DNA from: Gemmatimonadota bacterium
GTDB taxonomy: Bacteria > Gemmatimonadota > Gemmatimonadetes > Gemmatimonadales > Gemmatimonadaceae
Length of the DNA: 64,000 nt
Direction of reading: 5' to 3'
NCBI GenBank assembly: GCA_028287285.1
Contig: JAQBPY010000065.1
Span: 1 to 64,000, forward strand
Below the pieces are notes generated by a model. That model worked only from the letters and a program-made list of their open reading frames with translations. It made no database searches and had not been told where the DNA came from. A program made the position numbers and the translations under genes. Of this stretch, positions 34,486 to 43,413 are shown in pieces. Position 1 is the stretch's first letter, and each line of letters opens with the position of its first letter.

Positions 34486-34514
34486 GACCCGCTCTCCATG
34501 CCGACGAGCGGGTC
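34486..34514. terminator. Terminator-like hairpin after the HEAT operon
   Basis: GACCCGCTC-11-GAGCGGGTC is a 9-bp perfect stem 30 bp after the stop of protein C. An AAAA run precedes it, so on the minus strand a T-run follows the stem; on the plus strand only CTTCG follows. It abuts a dispersed repeat copy. Confidence 0.5.
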
Positions 34515-34540
34515 CTTCGATTCGCTGCGCTCAGGACGAC
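34511..34540 (-). repeat. Dispersed intergenic repeat copy
   Basis: On the minus strand, GTCGTCCTGAGCGCAGCG followed by AATCGAAGGACC matches the elements at 13644-13668 and 42714-42740. It lies at the end of the HEAT operon, next to a strong hairpin. Confidence 0.55.
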
Positions 34541-34571
34541 AGCATGCTGTTACAACTTGTGTAACATCCCA

Positions 34572-34787
34572 CTAGTAGTAGCGATAGTCGAACACGCCAC
34601 CAGGACCGGGTGCAGTAGCCGCACGATGGAGCATGTTCCGTGACGACGACTGGTAGTGCATCATGTCGAAGCGGCCTGCTGGCTGCTTCACCGGCGTGGG
34701 AACGAATGCGCCTGTTCCCACTGACGAACATGCCGAGAGAAGTGCCGAGCCGGCAACTGCGAGTACAAGTGCGAGACGACGTTTCAT
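34572..34787 (-). CDS. Small lipoprotein of unknown function
   Basis: The 71-residue product starts MKRRLALVLAVAGSALLSAC, a lipoprotein signal with lipobox LSAC, then SSVGTGAF and a short tail rich in Pro, Met and His that ends GGVFDYRYY. ATG 34787 has GAGGTGAG a few bases upstream, one of the best ribosome-binding sites in the window. The mature part is about 50 residues and no family is recognised; the aromatic C-terminus is notable. It lies between the HEAT operon and an Oar-like receptor gene, and a perfect 14-bp palindrome sits 80 bp upstream. Confidence 0.7.
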   Translation of the reverse strand: MKRRLALVLAVAGSALLSACSSVGTGAFVPTPVKQPAGRFDMMHYQSSSRNMLHRAATAPGPGGVFDYRYY

Positions 34788-34866
34788 CTGCTCACCTCGT
34801 TGGCGTGGCCGTGCCGATGGATGCGCAACCCCGACGGGGGGACTGCTCGTCACGAATGGTACTACA

Positions 34867-34880
34867 ATCTGTATACAGAT
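34867..34880. promoter_or_regulatory. Perfect 14-bp palindrome upstream of the small lipoprotein gene
   Basis: ATCTGTATACAGAT is a perfect palindrome 80 bp before the lipoprotein ATG, in the 151-bp gap behind the Oar-like gene. It is AT-rich in a GC-rich window and may be a repressor operator or overlap a promoter. No -10/-35 pair was certain. Confidence 0.42.
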
Positions 34881-34938
34881 AGTATGCCGCCGACATCCGA
34901 TTTACGCGAGGGGTCCTGACAAGTTCAGGTGCCGGACT

Positions 34939-37900
34939 CTACGGTTGCTGCACCTGCACATTCTGTCCGCTCCCCGGCTTCACGACGGGCTTGGGTTTGT
35001 CCGAGAACGTAACAGGATTTCCAAACTGCCACTGGCTGTGCTCGCGACTTTCCTTCGGCGTTGCCACCATGTTCTTGAGCATCGGAAACAGCTCCTTCTG
35101 CGACGGAGTCACCAGTGAATCGGCGATCTCCGGCTGCTCCCAGAAAATCTTCCAGTACGCCTTGCTCGCCGTCTGAACACTGTCCAGCTCGGCCTTGCCT
35201 GCACCACCACGCCCCTGCGCGAGGAACTGGCCGAGCGGCGCGTAGACGCCGCGCACCCGCGCCGAGAACACCGAGTCTGCCCTGCGCAGGTCCCTGATCT
35301 GCCCTGCGCTCAGAAAGAGCGAGTCACTCTCGAGAATGAGCGCCTTGAATATGCTGGACGTATTGGACAGGTAAAATGCCGCGAGCGAATCGGCCGATCG
35401 GCGCTGCCAGCCAGAATCAACCCGAATGGGCTCCACCGCGCGACGCAGCTGCTGCAAGTCGTAATTCGTGGAAAGCTGGAAGGAGAAATCCATGACCAGC
35501 CGGAACGGGTTCAACGCGAGGTTGCGATTGGGTCGCGTGTCCGCAAAGCGGGGGTTCACGTCGTACTTGAACCGGTTGGCGCTTGCGTCAAAACCACGCG
35601 GTACGAGCAGCACCGGATCGACGTACGAGGGCGAGCCCCATCCGTGGAGGCTTTCACTTCCGTGAACGAGCTGATCGACGCCAGCGAGCACGTTCTGGAA
35701 GTAGATGTTGGGAGACACACGTCCATTCCACCGCGACGGCATGGGCGGGCGCCACTGGATGTTGAACGACTGCGTCCACGGTCCGCGACATCCATTGCGA
35801 TCCACGACCTTACCCAGATATTGGTTGAGGCAGCCCTTTGCCGTTGATGCGCCATTCGCAAGCAACGCACGAATCTGCGCGGCGACATTGACGTCGGTCT
35901 CATGAGCAGGGTCCGGCACGAACGCACGGTCCCCGCCACGGCCATCGCCGTTGACGTCGCCCTGGACTGTAGGGGTGAACGGCAACCCCGATTGGGCGCG
36001 GGCAAACATGGTAACGGCACCCGTGCTGGGCGTATAGAAGCCGCTTGTGAAAACGACCGCATGACGCGCGTCGTTCTGTCCAACAGACCACTCCTTGACG
36101 CGCGGATCACCGAAGCTTCCACCATCAAAGCCGCGGAACTCACGCTTGGTTGCCTGCAACGTGTAGTTCAGCGAGCCAAAGAACGAGGCATTCGCGCTGA
36201 ACTTGAACACGTCCGGCGCCAGGCCGAGATTCAGCTGCCCGCCGTATCCGCGCAGGTCGCTCGACCGCACTGCCACGCGCCCGTATTGATCGCTGCGCCG
36301 CGACTCTGACGCCGATACCGCTCCGGTTGCCGGATCAATTGATGCGGCGGACACGTACACGGGGCGATTTCCCTCCGACGCAAGCGACAACCGCTGCAGC
36401 GCGCTGAAGTTCGCGTCCACGATGCCCGGCTGCGACACGTCGTACGAGCCAAGAACACCGGCGCGAAGCAACCACGTTTTCCAGCTCGTATTCCAGTCGA
36501 GCGACGCACGCCAGCTGTGCGGCACGTCATAGTGCTTGTCGATCAACACCACCGAGGGCGCACTTTCCGCCAGCACTCCGCTGCCGTTGACGCACTGCGT
36601 TGGAATCGACGCAGGGTCATTCGCGAATCTCGTCCAGTCCGCGCTCGGCACCGCGGCACCAACGCACGAGAGCACGGATGTTCCGCCCGACAGCCCCGTG
36701 CCCGCCGAGGCATCGGCAAGAATATTTGGCCGCAAGAGGTCACGGAAATCGCCAATGCCGCCGCGAATGACACCGCTGGTGGTCCGATAGTAGCGACCGA
36801 CCGGCGTCTGACTCGAGCCGCTCCCATTTTCCTTGTCACGATTGTACGTGTAGGAAAACCCGATGCGCGGGCTCACGTGAATCTGCATCGGAGCCGCACC
36901 TGTCTGCACGCCGAGCGCTTGCTCGAGAGGACCATTGGCGGCCGGTGCGCTCATGAATCCGTCAGCCTCGACCCGCGCACCATACAGCATGCTGAAGAAC
37001 CGTGTCGGGCTCCACTGATGTGCGAGCGCGGCTGCTGAATTCCAGACGCTGCCTTCGCGAGCCGGTTGTGCAAGCGTGCGCGTAAAGCTTGCGGGATGAC
37101 CTGCCGCGAGATCGGCAATGGAGTTGTAGGTGAAGCTGCCAAGGCGGTTCTGCACACCGGTAGAGCTGGTGCCGTCCGCGCGCGCCCACAGTTGCGTCTT
37201 GAACCGGTGCCTGCGCCCACCCGCCATCCACGTCGTTTCGTTCGAGCCTTCCGCGGTCCACTTCGTGTCGTCCGTGGACAGATACGGCGCGCCGCCCAGC
37301 GTGATGCCGGTGATGTCGCTGCTGGCGTCGAGCGCGGACGAACGCACCAGTACATTCACACCGGGCAGCTCACGATACGGCGACACGTTCGTGCGGACCG
37401 CACTCGCGGCAAATCGCGATTCCGTGAGGATGCGCCGGCCCTCTCCAACGTAGTCGCCAAAGGTCAGCTGCCCACCAATGGTCTGCTCCTTCCGCTCGCC
37501 CGAGGCAGAGGGCGCAGCGAGTGGACCAAAGTTCAACGCTCCGTCGCGCGTGTAGCCCGCGTACGCCGTGAGTGCACGGGTGCGGAGCGTGTCGCGCGTA
37601 TCATCGAAGCGGGACAGGAAGCTCACCGCATCATGCACCCGGCTCGATGGCACGGACCGGCTGCCAACGGTAAGGCCAAGCGGGTTCGCAACCGCCACGA
37701 GGCGCGCAACCGAATCCGGTGATACGCCCGCGCGAAGGAGCGCGTCGGCATCGGCATCGAGCAGCGTGGCCGGGTCACTCGTGCTGCGACCGGCGTCGAC
37801 CGCAACGTTATATGTCGCCGCCTTCCGGATCATCTCGCCATTTGCCCCAAGGCTGCCGCGAACGCCACCGCTGCGCGCGCCAAGTGAGCGGCCGGTATTA

Positions 37901-38670
37901 TCGGTGAACTGCAATGCCTGCGGATCGAGCGTGAGAAATCCGCTGCGCCGCTGATAGGATCGGTCGCCGGGTCCGAGGCGGACGTCGATGTTCGCTCCGG
38001 CAAAACCGCCGCGCGTTGGATCGAACGTCGCGCCCGTCACGCGTGTCTGCGCGTTCGCCGCACGCGGAATCGCACCTGCGGAAAGCCCCATTCCATTGAG
38101 CGTGGTGAGGTTGGACTCCGCACCCGAGCCAAGGATGGACGGGCCAAACCCTGTCATCGTGACATTCGACATCAGACCTGCGATTGCATTCAGATCACCG
38201 GCTGCACTGGGCGGAATGGCGCCGTTCACTCCATCCTGCCACTTCTCCGATGATCCCGGCTCGAGATTCGTGGGACTGATGTTGTTTGTCGCGCGCACCG
38301 CCTTGTCAGCCACCACTTTCATCGCATCGAGCATCGTGACATCGCGCGAGAGGCTGAAGTCGGCCACGAACTCGCGCTCCGTGGTCTCGCGTGTCACCCG
38401 CCGGCGCACCGGCTTGAAGCCCTGCGCGGTAACGTAGATGAGGTAGTCGCCGGTGCCTTGCTCGAAGCGCATCTGATACCGGCCGCTGGAGTCGCTGGCG
38501 GTCTGTTGCGTGAGCCGGTCCGGCCCACGAGTGATCATGACGGTCGCCACGACTCCTCGGCTCGAATCATCGACGATGCGACCGCGAATGACGTCCGGTG
38601 CCTGCGCGGCGAGTGGGAAAACGCTGAAGGCCAACGTGGCGACGATGGCGAGTGAACGGTATTGGCTCAT
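34939..38670 (-). CDS. Oar-like TonB-dependent receptor with carboxypeptidase-regulatory domain (1)
   Basis: This 1243-residue outer-membrane protein has a signal peptide (ending PLAAQA) and an N-terminal CarboxypepD-regulatory beta-sandwich (about 25-110, GRIVDDSSRGVVATV, SDSSGRYQMRF, YVTAQGFKPVRR). It continues with a plug region (NAIAGLMSNVTMTGFG) and a long beta-barrel with the Oar-type repeat SFNIQWRPPMPSRWN near the end. The C-terminal about 150 residues (DSGWQRRSADSLAAF to QPQ-like tail) extend past the barrel and hold LSAGQIRDL and VTPSQKELF, LTxxQ-like motifs. Oar proteins take up or export substrates or act in secretion; the substrate is unknown. ATG 38670 is chosen; an upstream ATG would cut across the leader. 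A 32-bp composite palindrome lies 86 bp upstream. Confidence 0.87.
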   Translation of the reverse strand: MSQYRSLAIVATLAFSVFPLAAQAPDVIRGRIVDDSSRGVVATVMITRGPDRLTQQTASDSSGRYQMRFEQGTGDYLIYVTAQGFKPVRRRVTRETTEREFVADFSLSRDVTMLDAMKVVADKAVRATNNISPTNLEPGSSEKWQDGVNGAIPPSAAGDLNAIAGLMSNVTMTGFGPSILGSGAESNLTTLNGMGLSAGAIPRAANAQTRVTGATFDPTRGGFAGANIDVRLGPGDRSYQRRSGFLTLDPQALQFTDNTGRSLGARSGGVRGSLGANGEMIRKAATYNVAVDAGRSTSDPATLLDADADALLRAGVSPDSVARLVAVANPLGLTVGSRSVPSSRVHDAVSFLSRFDDTRDTLRTRALTAYAGYTRDGALNFGPLAAPSASGERKEQTIGGQLTFGDYVGEGRRILTESRFAASAVRTNVSPYRELPGVNVLVRSSALDASSDITGITLGGAPYLSTDDTKWTAEGSNETTWMAGGRRHRFKTQLWARADGTSSTGVQNRLGSFTYNSIADLAAGHPASFTRTLAQPAREGSVWNSAAALAHQWSPTRFFSMLYGARVEADGFMSAPAANGPLEQALGVQTGAAPMQIHVSPRIGFSYTYNRDKENGSGSSQTPVGRYYRTTSGVIRGGIGDFRDLLRPNILADASAGTGLSGGTSVLSCVGAAVPSADWTRFANDPASIPTQCVNGSGVLAESAPSVVLIDKHYDVPHSWRASLDWNTSWKTWLLRAGVLGSYDVSQPGIVDANFSALQRLSLASEGNRPVYVSAASIDPATGAVSASESRRSDQYGRVAVRSSDLRGYGGQLNLGLAPDVFKFSANASFFGSLNYTLQATKREFRGFDGGSFGDPRVKEWSVGQNDARHAVVFTSGFYTPSTGAVTMFARAQSGLPFTPTVQGDVNGDGRGGDRAFVPDPAHETDVNVAAQIRALLANGASTAKGCLNQYLGKVVDRNGCRGPWTQSFNIQWRPPMPSRWNGRVSPNIYFQNVLAGVDQLVHGSESLHGWGSPSYVDPVLLVPRGFDASANRFKYDVNPRFADTRPNRNLALNPFRLVMDFSFQLSTNYDLQQLRRAVEPIRVDSGWQRRSADSLAAFYLSNTSSIFKALILESDSLFLSAGQIRDLRRADSVFSARVRGVYAPLGQFLAQGRGGAGKAELDSVQTASKAYWKIFWEQPEIADSLVTPSQKELFPMLKNMVATPKESREHSQWQFGNPVTFSDKPKPVVKPGSGQNVQVQQP

Positions 38671-38755
38671 GAGATGGGATGAAGCGGGTACGGGGTCAGG
38701 GAACAGCGATTGGACACCGTATGCCATCGGAGCGTTGTCCTTCGGGGTCTTTCAT

Positions 38756-38787
38756 GCTAGAATATTAGCATATGCTAGTATTCTAGC
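38756..38787. promoter_or_regulatory. Composite 32-bp palindrome upstream of Oar-like gene 1
   Basis: The site is two adjacent inverted repeats, TGCTA-6-TAGCA and GCTAG-4-CTAGC, which together form an imperfect 32-bp palindrome centred on CATATG. It is AT-rich and lies between the radical SAM gene and the Oar-like gene. It looks like a dimer-of-dimers operator; the bound regulator is unknown. Confidence 0.5.
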
Positions 38788-38793
38788 CGTCCG

Positions 38794-39867
38794 TTATCCC
38801 AATGGGAGATCGAACTGCACGGACACCGGCCCTCGTGCGTCACTCGTCTCCACGTCGTCATCCTTGGCATGCCCATAGCTCACGCCGTGGGCATCGCACA
38901 CTGCCTTGAAGCGCCTGCGGAGTCCATCCCGATAGCTGGCCGACACCTGGTATCCCTTTGCGTATGCGCGCCGGTATCGATCGGCCAGCTCCGGAAATTC
39001 AGCGTCGATGAACGGCAGGTAGCGGTCACGGGCCGTTGCCTGAAGGCGCAGCGCACAGGCGCCCACATATGAGGCGTCCGCCGCTTTCACGGCCTGGATG
39101 AGCGCCTCCACCATTTCCGTCTTGTCCGTAATACCGGGGAGCACGGGCATGATGTTCACGCCAACCTCGATGCCGTGCTCGCGCAGCCTCGCTATGCCGC
39201 GGAGCCGGGCTTCCGGGGTGGGCGCGCGCGGCTCGAGACGGCGAGCGAGCTCCCGATCGACCGTAATGAGCGAGACGTTCACGCACACGTCCGAGTGCTC
39301 CTTGATGCGCTTGAGGAGATCGATGTCGCGCGTGACGAGGGGACTCTTGGTGATGATCGTGACCGCAATGCCCTTCTGATCCGCCAGCACTTCGAGCACG
39401 CTGCGGGTGATGCGAAAACGGCGTTCCGCTGGTTGGTAGGGATCGGTGGCCGTCCCGATCACGACACGGTCCTCTCGCAGCGCGTTGAGGACTGCGGGTT
39501 TTGCCAGTGCGCGGCGGACGAGCGTTCCCGCTTCGCGCTTGACCAGAATTCGCCGCTCGAACGCGAGCCAGGGCGGAAGGTCGTCAGTAGGAATGGTCTC
39601 GCCCCTGGGCGCGTGGGCGAGCCGCTCGGCGGTATACCGGTGTGCGTAGCGTGCATAACAATACGCGCACCCGAACGCACACCCTACATACGGATTGATG
39701 GACCAGAACCCCATGCCGGTGGCTTTCGGGCCGTTCAACACGCTCCGGGAATTTGCTGCGAAATACCGGATGTCTTTTTGCTCACCGACCTGCAGCAGGC
39801 TCTGCCGGCCGGAGCGTGGTTCATCCTCCAAGAGAAACGAGGTCTGCGTGTTGTGAGCGTGGGCCAT
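38794..39867 (-). CDS. PA0069 family radical SAM protein
   Basis: The 357-residue protein carries a radical SAM cluster motif CAFGCAYCYARYAH (three Cys spaced CxxxCxxC) within INPYVGCAFG, followed by the SplB/PA0069-type core: VVIGTATDPYQPAERR, ITKSPLVTRDIDLL, GVNIMPVLPGI. The family is related to spore photoproduct lyase, but its members are found in non-sporulating bacteria and their substrates are not established. The C-terminal region is helical and basic. ATG 39867 is preferred over GTG 39873. A promoter with TTGCAG, 17 bp spacing and TACAAT lies immediately upstream, and the TACAAT box is 8 bp before the ATG, again close to leaderless. Confidence 0.88.
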   Translation of the reverse strand: MAHAHNTQTSFLLEDEPRSGRQSLLQVGEQKDIRYFAANSRSVLNGPKATGMGFWSINPYVGCAFGCAYCYARYAHRYTAERLAHAPRGETIPTDDLPPWLAFERRILVKREAGTLVRRALAKPAVLNALREDRVVIGTATDPYQPAERRFRITRSVLEVLADQKGIAVTIITKSPLVTRDIDLLKRIKEHSDVCVNVSLITVDRELARRLEPRAPTPEARLRGIARLREHGIEVGVNIMPVLPGITDKTEMVEALIQAVKAADASYVGACALRLQATARDRYLPFIDAEFPELADRYRRAYAKGYQVSASYRDGLRRRFKAVCDAHGVSYGHAKDDDVETSDARGPVSVQFDLPLG

Positions 39868-39875
39868 GCCCACAT

Positions 39876-39904
39876 ATTGTACCGAATAAAACCCGAAACT
39901 GCAA
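39876..39904 (-). promoter_or_regulatory. Sigma-70 promoter of the radical SAM gene
   Basis: On the minus strand TTGCAG (39904-39899), a 17-bp spacer and TACAAT (39881-39876) form the best -35/-10 pair in the window. The -10 is 8 bp before the ATG, so the transcript would start at or next to it. Confidence 0.6.
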
Positions 39905-39948
39905 CATCACAAATGTGTGCGGTTATGGTTTGTGGCCTCCAGGAGGAC

Positions 39949-41514
39949 TCAGATCGCCGCCGTCGCCTCCGCCGAGCTCCACGGCTGCCATCCCGCGCGA
40001 TACTCGCGCGTGAGCCACTGATTCACGTCTGGATTGTTCGTCACGCGCATACCGGCGCCGTCGTACAGGATCTTCTGCGACTGGCCGGCACGCAACGCCA
40101 CTACACCCAGCAGCATCGTCTCCGTGAGCTTCGCAGCGTAGTCGAACCCCGAGCTTGCAGTGCCATTGCCCTTGCACGCCGACGCCCAGTTCGCCTCATG
40201 CGACACATCGATACGGGGAACGCTCTTGGCCACGTCGTTCGCGCGCGCCGCTGCGGCATCGGGATAAACCTTGGGATTGTTGCCGTAGGTCTCGTAGGTG
40301 ATGAAGCCTTTTTCACCCACGAAGACGCCACCGCCGCCATCACCGCGCGGAAGGGCAAAGTCTCCGGCGATCATCGGCATCAGGCCGCCGTCATACCAGG
40401 TGAGCGCGACGGGGGGCGCAGCGTCGCGTGCACCGAACTCGTAGCGCGTGGTCATCGCCAGCGGATACGAGCCTGGATCCTTCGCCGAACCGCCCCACGG
40501 TGTCGACGACGAGATCACGCTCTTTGGATAGTCGAGACCGAGGGCCCAGAAAGGCTGGTCGATGAGATGTGCGCCCATGTCGCCGATGGCACTCACGCCA
40601 AAATCCACCCAGCCGCGCCAGCTGAAGGGGTGGTACGCCGGGTGGTACGGCAGCGCCTTTGCCGGTCCGAGAAAGATGTCCCACTCGAGCCCCGGTGGTG
40701 CCGTCTGTTGATTCTCGGACATCGCCTTGAGCACGGCTCGCTCGACGGTCCGCATGTTCCACTGCGCTGGTGGCGCACCTTCCGGAAGCGCAGGCGGCGG
40801 CGTGTAGGCAGCCGGACGCGGAATGCCCTGCGCCCAATACCGCTGCGGACGATCGGTCCACACGTGCACTTCGTGCACGGGGCCAATGACGCCGGCGCCA
40901 AGGAGCTCGACCAGTCGGCGCGTGCCGTCCATCGAGTGGCCCTGGTTGCCCATCTGGGACACGATCTTCATGTCGCGCGCCGTCTTCGCCAGAATGCGCG
41001 CTTCCTGCACCGAATACGTCAACGGTTTCTGGACGTACACATGCTTGCCCGCTTTCATCGCGGCGTAGGCGATGATCGCGTGATTGTGATCGGGCGTCGC
41101 AATGGAAACGGCGTCGATGTCCTTCTGCTGCGCGAGCATCACGCGGAAGTCGGAGTATTTCTTGGCCCTGGTATACGCTTCCTTCAACTTGATGTTCGCC
41201 GCCGAGGGCGCCGGCTGGCCTTTTTCCGGCTGCTTCATGCGGCTTTCCAGCGAGCGCTCCACATAGGGAAAGTCAGCATCGCAAATGGCCACGATGTTCA
41301 CACCGGCGGCAACGAGCGATGCCATGTTCGACATCCCCATCCCGCCAATGCCCACCATCGCAACATTCAGCGTGTCACTCGGCGCCTGAAAACCGGCGCC
41401 GCCGAGCACGTGCCGCGGGACGATCATGGGGCCGAGTGCGAAGGCGACCGCGGTCGGCGCCGCGCCCTTCACACAGCTGCGGCGGGAAATGGGGTTGGCG
41501 TCATCAGCGGACAT
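39949..41514 (-). CDS. Tat-exported Gfo/Idh/MocA family oxidoreductase
   Basis: The 521-residue protein opens with a twin-arginine leader (SRRSCVKGAAPTAVAFALGP) and then a Rossmann domain (VAMVGIGGMGMSN, ICDADF). The EKP-type catalytic motif reads QKP in VYVQKPLTYSV, with the lysine kept. The C-terminal domain has a MIAGDFALPRG stretch and ends with KLTETMLLGVVALRAGQ. Tat export with bound cofactor to the periplasm is typical of this large-form group. Substrate is unknown; polyol or sugar derivatives are the family norm. ATG 41514 has GAGGA eight bases upstream. Confidence 0.88.
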   Translation of the reverse strand: MSADDANPISRRSCVKGAAPTAVAFALGPMIVPRHVLGGAGFQAPSDTLNVAMVGIGGMGMSNMASLVAAGVNIVAICDADFPYVERSLESRMKQPEKGQPAPSAANIKLKEAYTRAKKYSDFRVMLAQQKDIDAVSIATPDHNHAIIAYAAMKAGKHVYVQKPLTYSVQEARILAKTARDMKIVSQMGNQGHSMDGTRRLVELLGAGVIGPVHEVHVWTDRPQRYWAQGIPRPAAYTPPPALPEGAPPAQWNMRTVERAVLKAMSENQQTAPPGLEWDIFLGPAKALPYHPAYHPFSWRGWVDFGVSAIGDMGAHLIDQPFWALGLDYPKSVISSSTPWGGSAKDPGSYPLAMTTRYEFGARDAAPPVALTWYDGGLMPMIAGDFALPRGDGGGGVFVGEKGFITYETYGNNPKVYPDAAAARANDVAKSVPRIDVSHEANWASACKGNGTASSGFDYAAKLTETMLLGVVALRAGQSQKILYDGAGMRVTNNPDVNQWLTREYRAGWQPWSSAEATAAI

Positions 41515-41619
41515 GGTGCTGATCCTCGGGCGTGGCGGGTGGGCGCTCGCGGGGATTCCGGTCTGCGGCGCACACAACGTTACAGCCGAAACGCCCCGCG
41601 GCGGAAGAGACGTCTTGCT

Positions 41620-42690
41620 CTACAGTCTGGCGCGCTGGTACTGCTCGGGCCAGGTGACGTCAGCGCCGAGCTCGCGCGCCGCGCGCAAGGGCCAATAAGG
41701 ATCGCGGAGCAGCTCGCGAGCGAGTACGACGACGTCAGCCTGCCCGCTCGCAATGATGCCATTGGCCTGGTGCGGCTCGGTAATGAGACCCACCGCGCCC
41801 GTTGGCACACCCGCCTCCCTTCGTACCTGCTCGGCGAACGGCACTTGATATCCCGGAGCAAGCGGAATGGTGGCACCCGACACATTTCCGCCAGACGAGC
41901 AGTCCACGAGATCGACACCGCGCGTGGCAAGCACCTTCGCGAGCGCCACCGACTGCTCCACGTCCCACCCGCCCGGTGTGTAGTCCGTCGCCGATATCCG
42001 GAAAAAAAGGGGAAGGCCATCGGGCCAGACGGAACGTACCGCATCCACGACCTCGAGCGAGAAGCGCGCGCGGTTCTCGAACGATCCGCCATACTCGTCG
42101 GTGCGCTGGTTGCTCGTGGGCGACAGGAATTCATGCAGCAGATATCCATGCGCCCCATGCAGCTCGATCACGCGAAATCCGGCAGCGTGCGCCCGCACAG
42201 CGGCGGCCTTGAAGTCACCGGCCACGCGTGCGATGTCGGCGGTGGTCATTGCAACAGGCGTCTGGTATCGTGGAGAAAATGCGATGGCGTTGGGTGCATA
42301 CAGCGGGGTCCATCCGCCCTCACTGGCGTCGAGCGCACGTCCTGCGCGCCACGGGACGTCCACGCTCGCTTTTCTGCCCGCATGCGCGAGCTGTATGCCC
42401 GCCACCGCGCCCTGCGCGTGCACGAATCGCGTGGCGCGGAGCAACCCTTCAATGTGTTCGTCCTTCCAGATACCCAGATCGTACGGAGAGATGCGGCCCT
42501 CCGGCGATACCGCCGACGCCTCGGCAATCACGAGCGAGGCACCACCCACGGCACGTGATCCCAGATGCACCAGGTGCCAGTCCGTCGCAAATCCGTCCAC
42601 GCTCGAGTACTGGCACATCGGGCTCACGACGATGCGATTGCGGAGCGTGACGCCGCGAATGGAATACGGATCGAACAACATTGCAGTCAT
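41620..42690 (-). CDS. Old-yellow-enzyme family NADH:flavin oxidoreductase (YqjM-like)
   Basis: The 356-residue FMN-dependent barrel has IVVSPMCQYSSVDG with the regulatory cysteine of the thermophilic-like (YqjM) OYE class, the substrate-binding pair in ELHGAHGYLLHEFLSP, and EYGGSFENRARFSLEV. Such enzymes reduce activated alkenes (ene-reduction) using NADPH/NADH and often protect against electrophiles or nitro compounds. The start ATG has AGGA upstream. It shares no operon with neighbours; a repeat block lies between it and the next gene, which runs the same way. Confidence 0.9.
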   Translation of the reverse strand: MTAMLFDPYSIRGVTLRNRIVVSPMCQYSSVDGFATDWHLVHLGSRAVGGASLVIAEASAVSPEGRISPYDLGIWKDEHIEGLLRATRFVHAQGAVAGIQLAHAGRKASVDVPWRAGRALDASEGGWTPLYAPNAIAFSPRYQTPVAMTTADIARVAGDFKAAAVRAHAAGFRVIELHGAHGYLLHEFLSPTSNQRTDEYGGSFENRARFSLEVVDAVRSVWPDGLPLFFRISATDYTPGGWDVEQSVALAKVLATRGVDLVDCSSGGNVSGATIPLAPGYQVPFAEQVRREAGVPTGAVGLITEPHQANGIIASGQADVVVLARELLRDPYWPLRAARELGADVTWPEQYQRARL

Positions 42691-42696
42691 TGCGGC

Positions 42697-42740
42697 GTCA
42701 TCCTGAGCGGTTTGTCGTCCTGAGCATAGCGAAGGACGAC
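42697..42740 (+). repeat. Dispersed intergenic repeat, one and a half copies
   Basis: GTCATCCTGAGCGG (42697-42710) is followed by a full copy GTCGTCCTGAGCATAGCG plus AAGGACGAC (42714-42740), whose ends are inverted (GTCGTCC/GGACGAC). It fills the 54-bp gap between the old-yellow-enzyme and DUF5715 genes and could act as a terminator or mRNA end stabiliser. Confidence 0.6.
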
Positions 42741-42744
42741 GGCA

Positions 42745-43407
42745 TCATTGACGATCTGCGCTCTGCGTGCCTGCGGCCGTCGGATGCGATGCGAGACTGT
42801 GCACGAGCTGCGGCAGCGTCACGGGAGTGCCGGGCGCCACGAGCACCGCCACGTGCAGATGTACCGGGTGCCGCTCTTCGGTCGCCTCGATGAGGCCTTT
42901 CCGTTCCAGCTCCACCAATGCGCTTCGCATCCAGGTAAGGCACGGGCCCGCCGGCGGGCGTCGAAAATCGACGGCGATTCCCGTAGGGTGCACAGAATGC
43001 GGATTGGAATTCCTGGGCTGCTTGGTCACCGGCCGCTCCGCACTCGTGACCGTGAGCGGAACCCCGCACGCCGTGCGGTATTGCGGCGCGAACGCATGCA
43101 CGAACAGGCTTGCTTCCCGCGTCACGAACGAAAAATGGACGTCGCTCTTGAGCTCGAACGTGGAGTCGGCCGTGAGTGCGATCAGGTGGCCCTGTGAGAT
43201 TCCGTCAATGACGTTTTCCGGCGTGCGATAGAACGGCAGGCCATGCGACATCGCGAAATCATACATCCGTTCCACGCTGGCAACGGAGCCGTGCAGCTCC
43301 TCGGGCTGCGGCACACGCTTCACGCGCGCCTTCCGCTGCGCGTGCGCACTGGGCGCGAGCGTGAGGAACGCGGCGAGGACGACGGCAGCGGCTCGGATCG
43401 GCTTCAT
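42745..43407 (-). CDS. DUF5715 family secreted protein, M15-like peptidase fold
   Basis: The 220-residue protein has a signal peptide (ending PSAHAQ) and a domain with NPHSVHPTGIAVDFRRP and, 40 residues on, EERHPVHLHVAVL. The spaced His...Asp...His-x-His pattern is that of zinc-dependent M15 D-Ala-D-Ala carboxypeptidases, so a periplasmic peptidoglycan peptidase role is plausible; DUF5715 itself has no proven function. A CGVPLTVTSAERPVTKQP stretch fits the family. ATG 43407 is chosen. TATATT ends exactly six bases upstream, without a ribosome-binding site. It is divergent from the DUF2490 gene, and the two -10 boxes overlap. Confidence 0.8.
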   Translation of the reverse strand: MKPIRAAAVVLAAFLTLAPSAHAQRKARVKRVPQPEELHGSVASVERMYDFAMSHGLPFYRTPENVIDGISQGHLIALTADSTFELKSDVHFSFVTREASLFVHAFAPQYRTACGVPLTVTSAERPVTKQPRNSNPHSVHPTGIAVDFRRPPAGPCLTWMRSALVELERKGLIEATEERHPVHLHVAVLVAPGTPVTLPQLVHSLASHPTAAGTQSADRQ

Positions 43408-43413
43408 CAACTC

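Noticed and set aside
34548-34566. TGTTAC-7-GTAACA hairpin beyond the small lipoprotein gene
   Set aside because: Six-bp stem without T-run; weak terminator at best, so not listed.
39175-42558. 1127-codon open frame on the plus strand
   Set aside because: It is antisense to the radical SAM, Tat oxidoreductase and old-yellow-enzyme genes, has Arg/Gly/His-rich composition and no domain; a GC-rich shadow frame.
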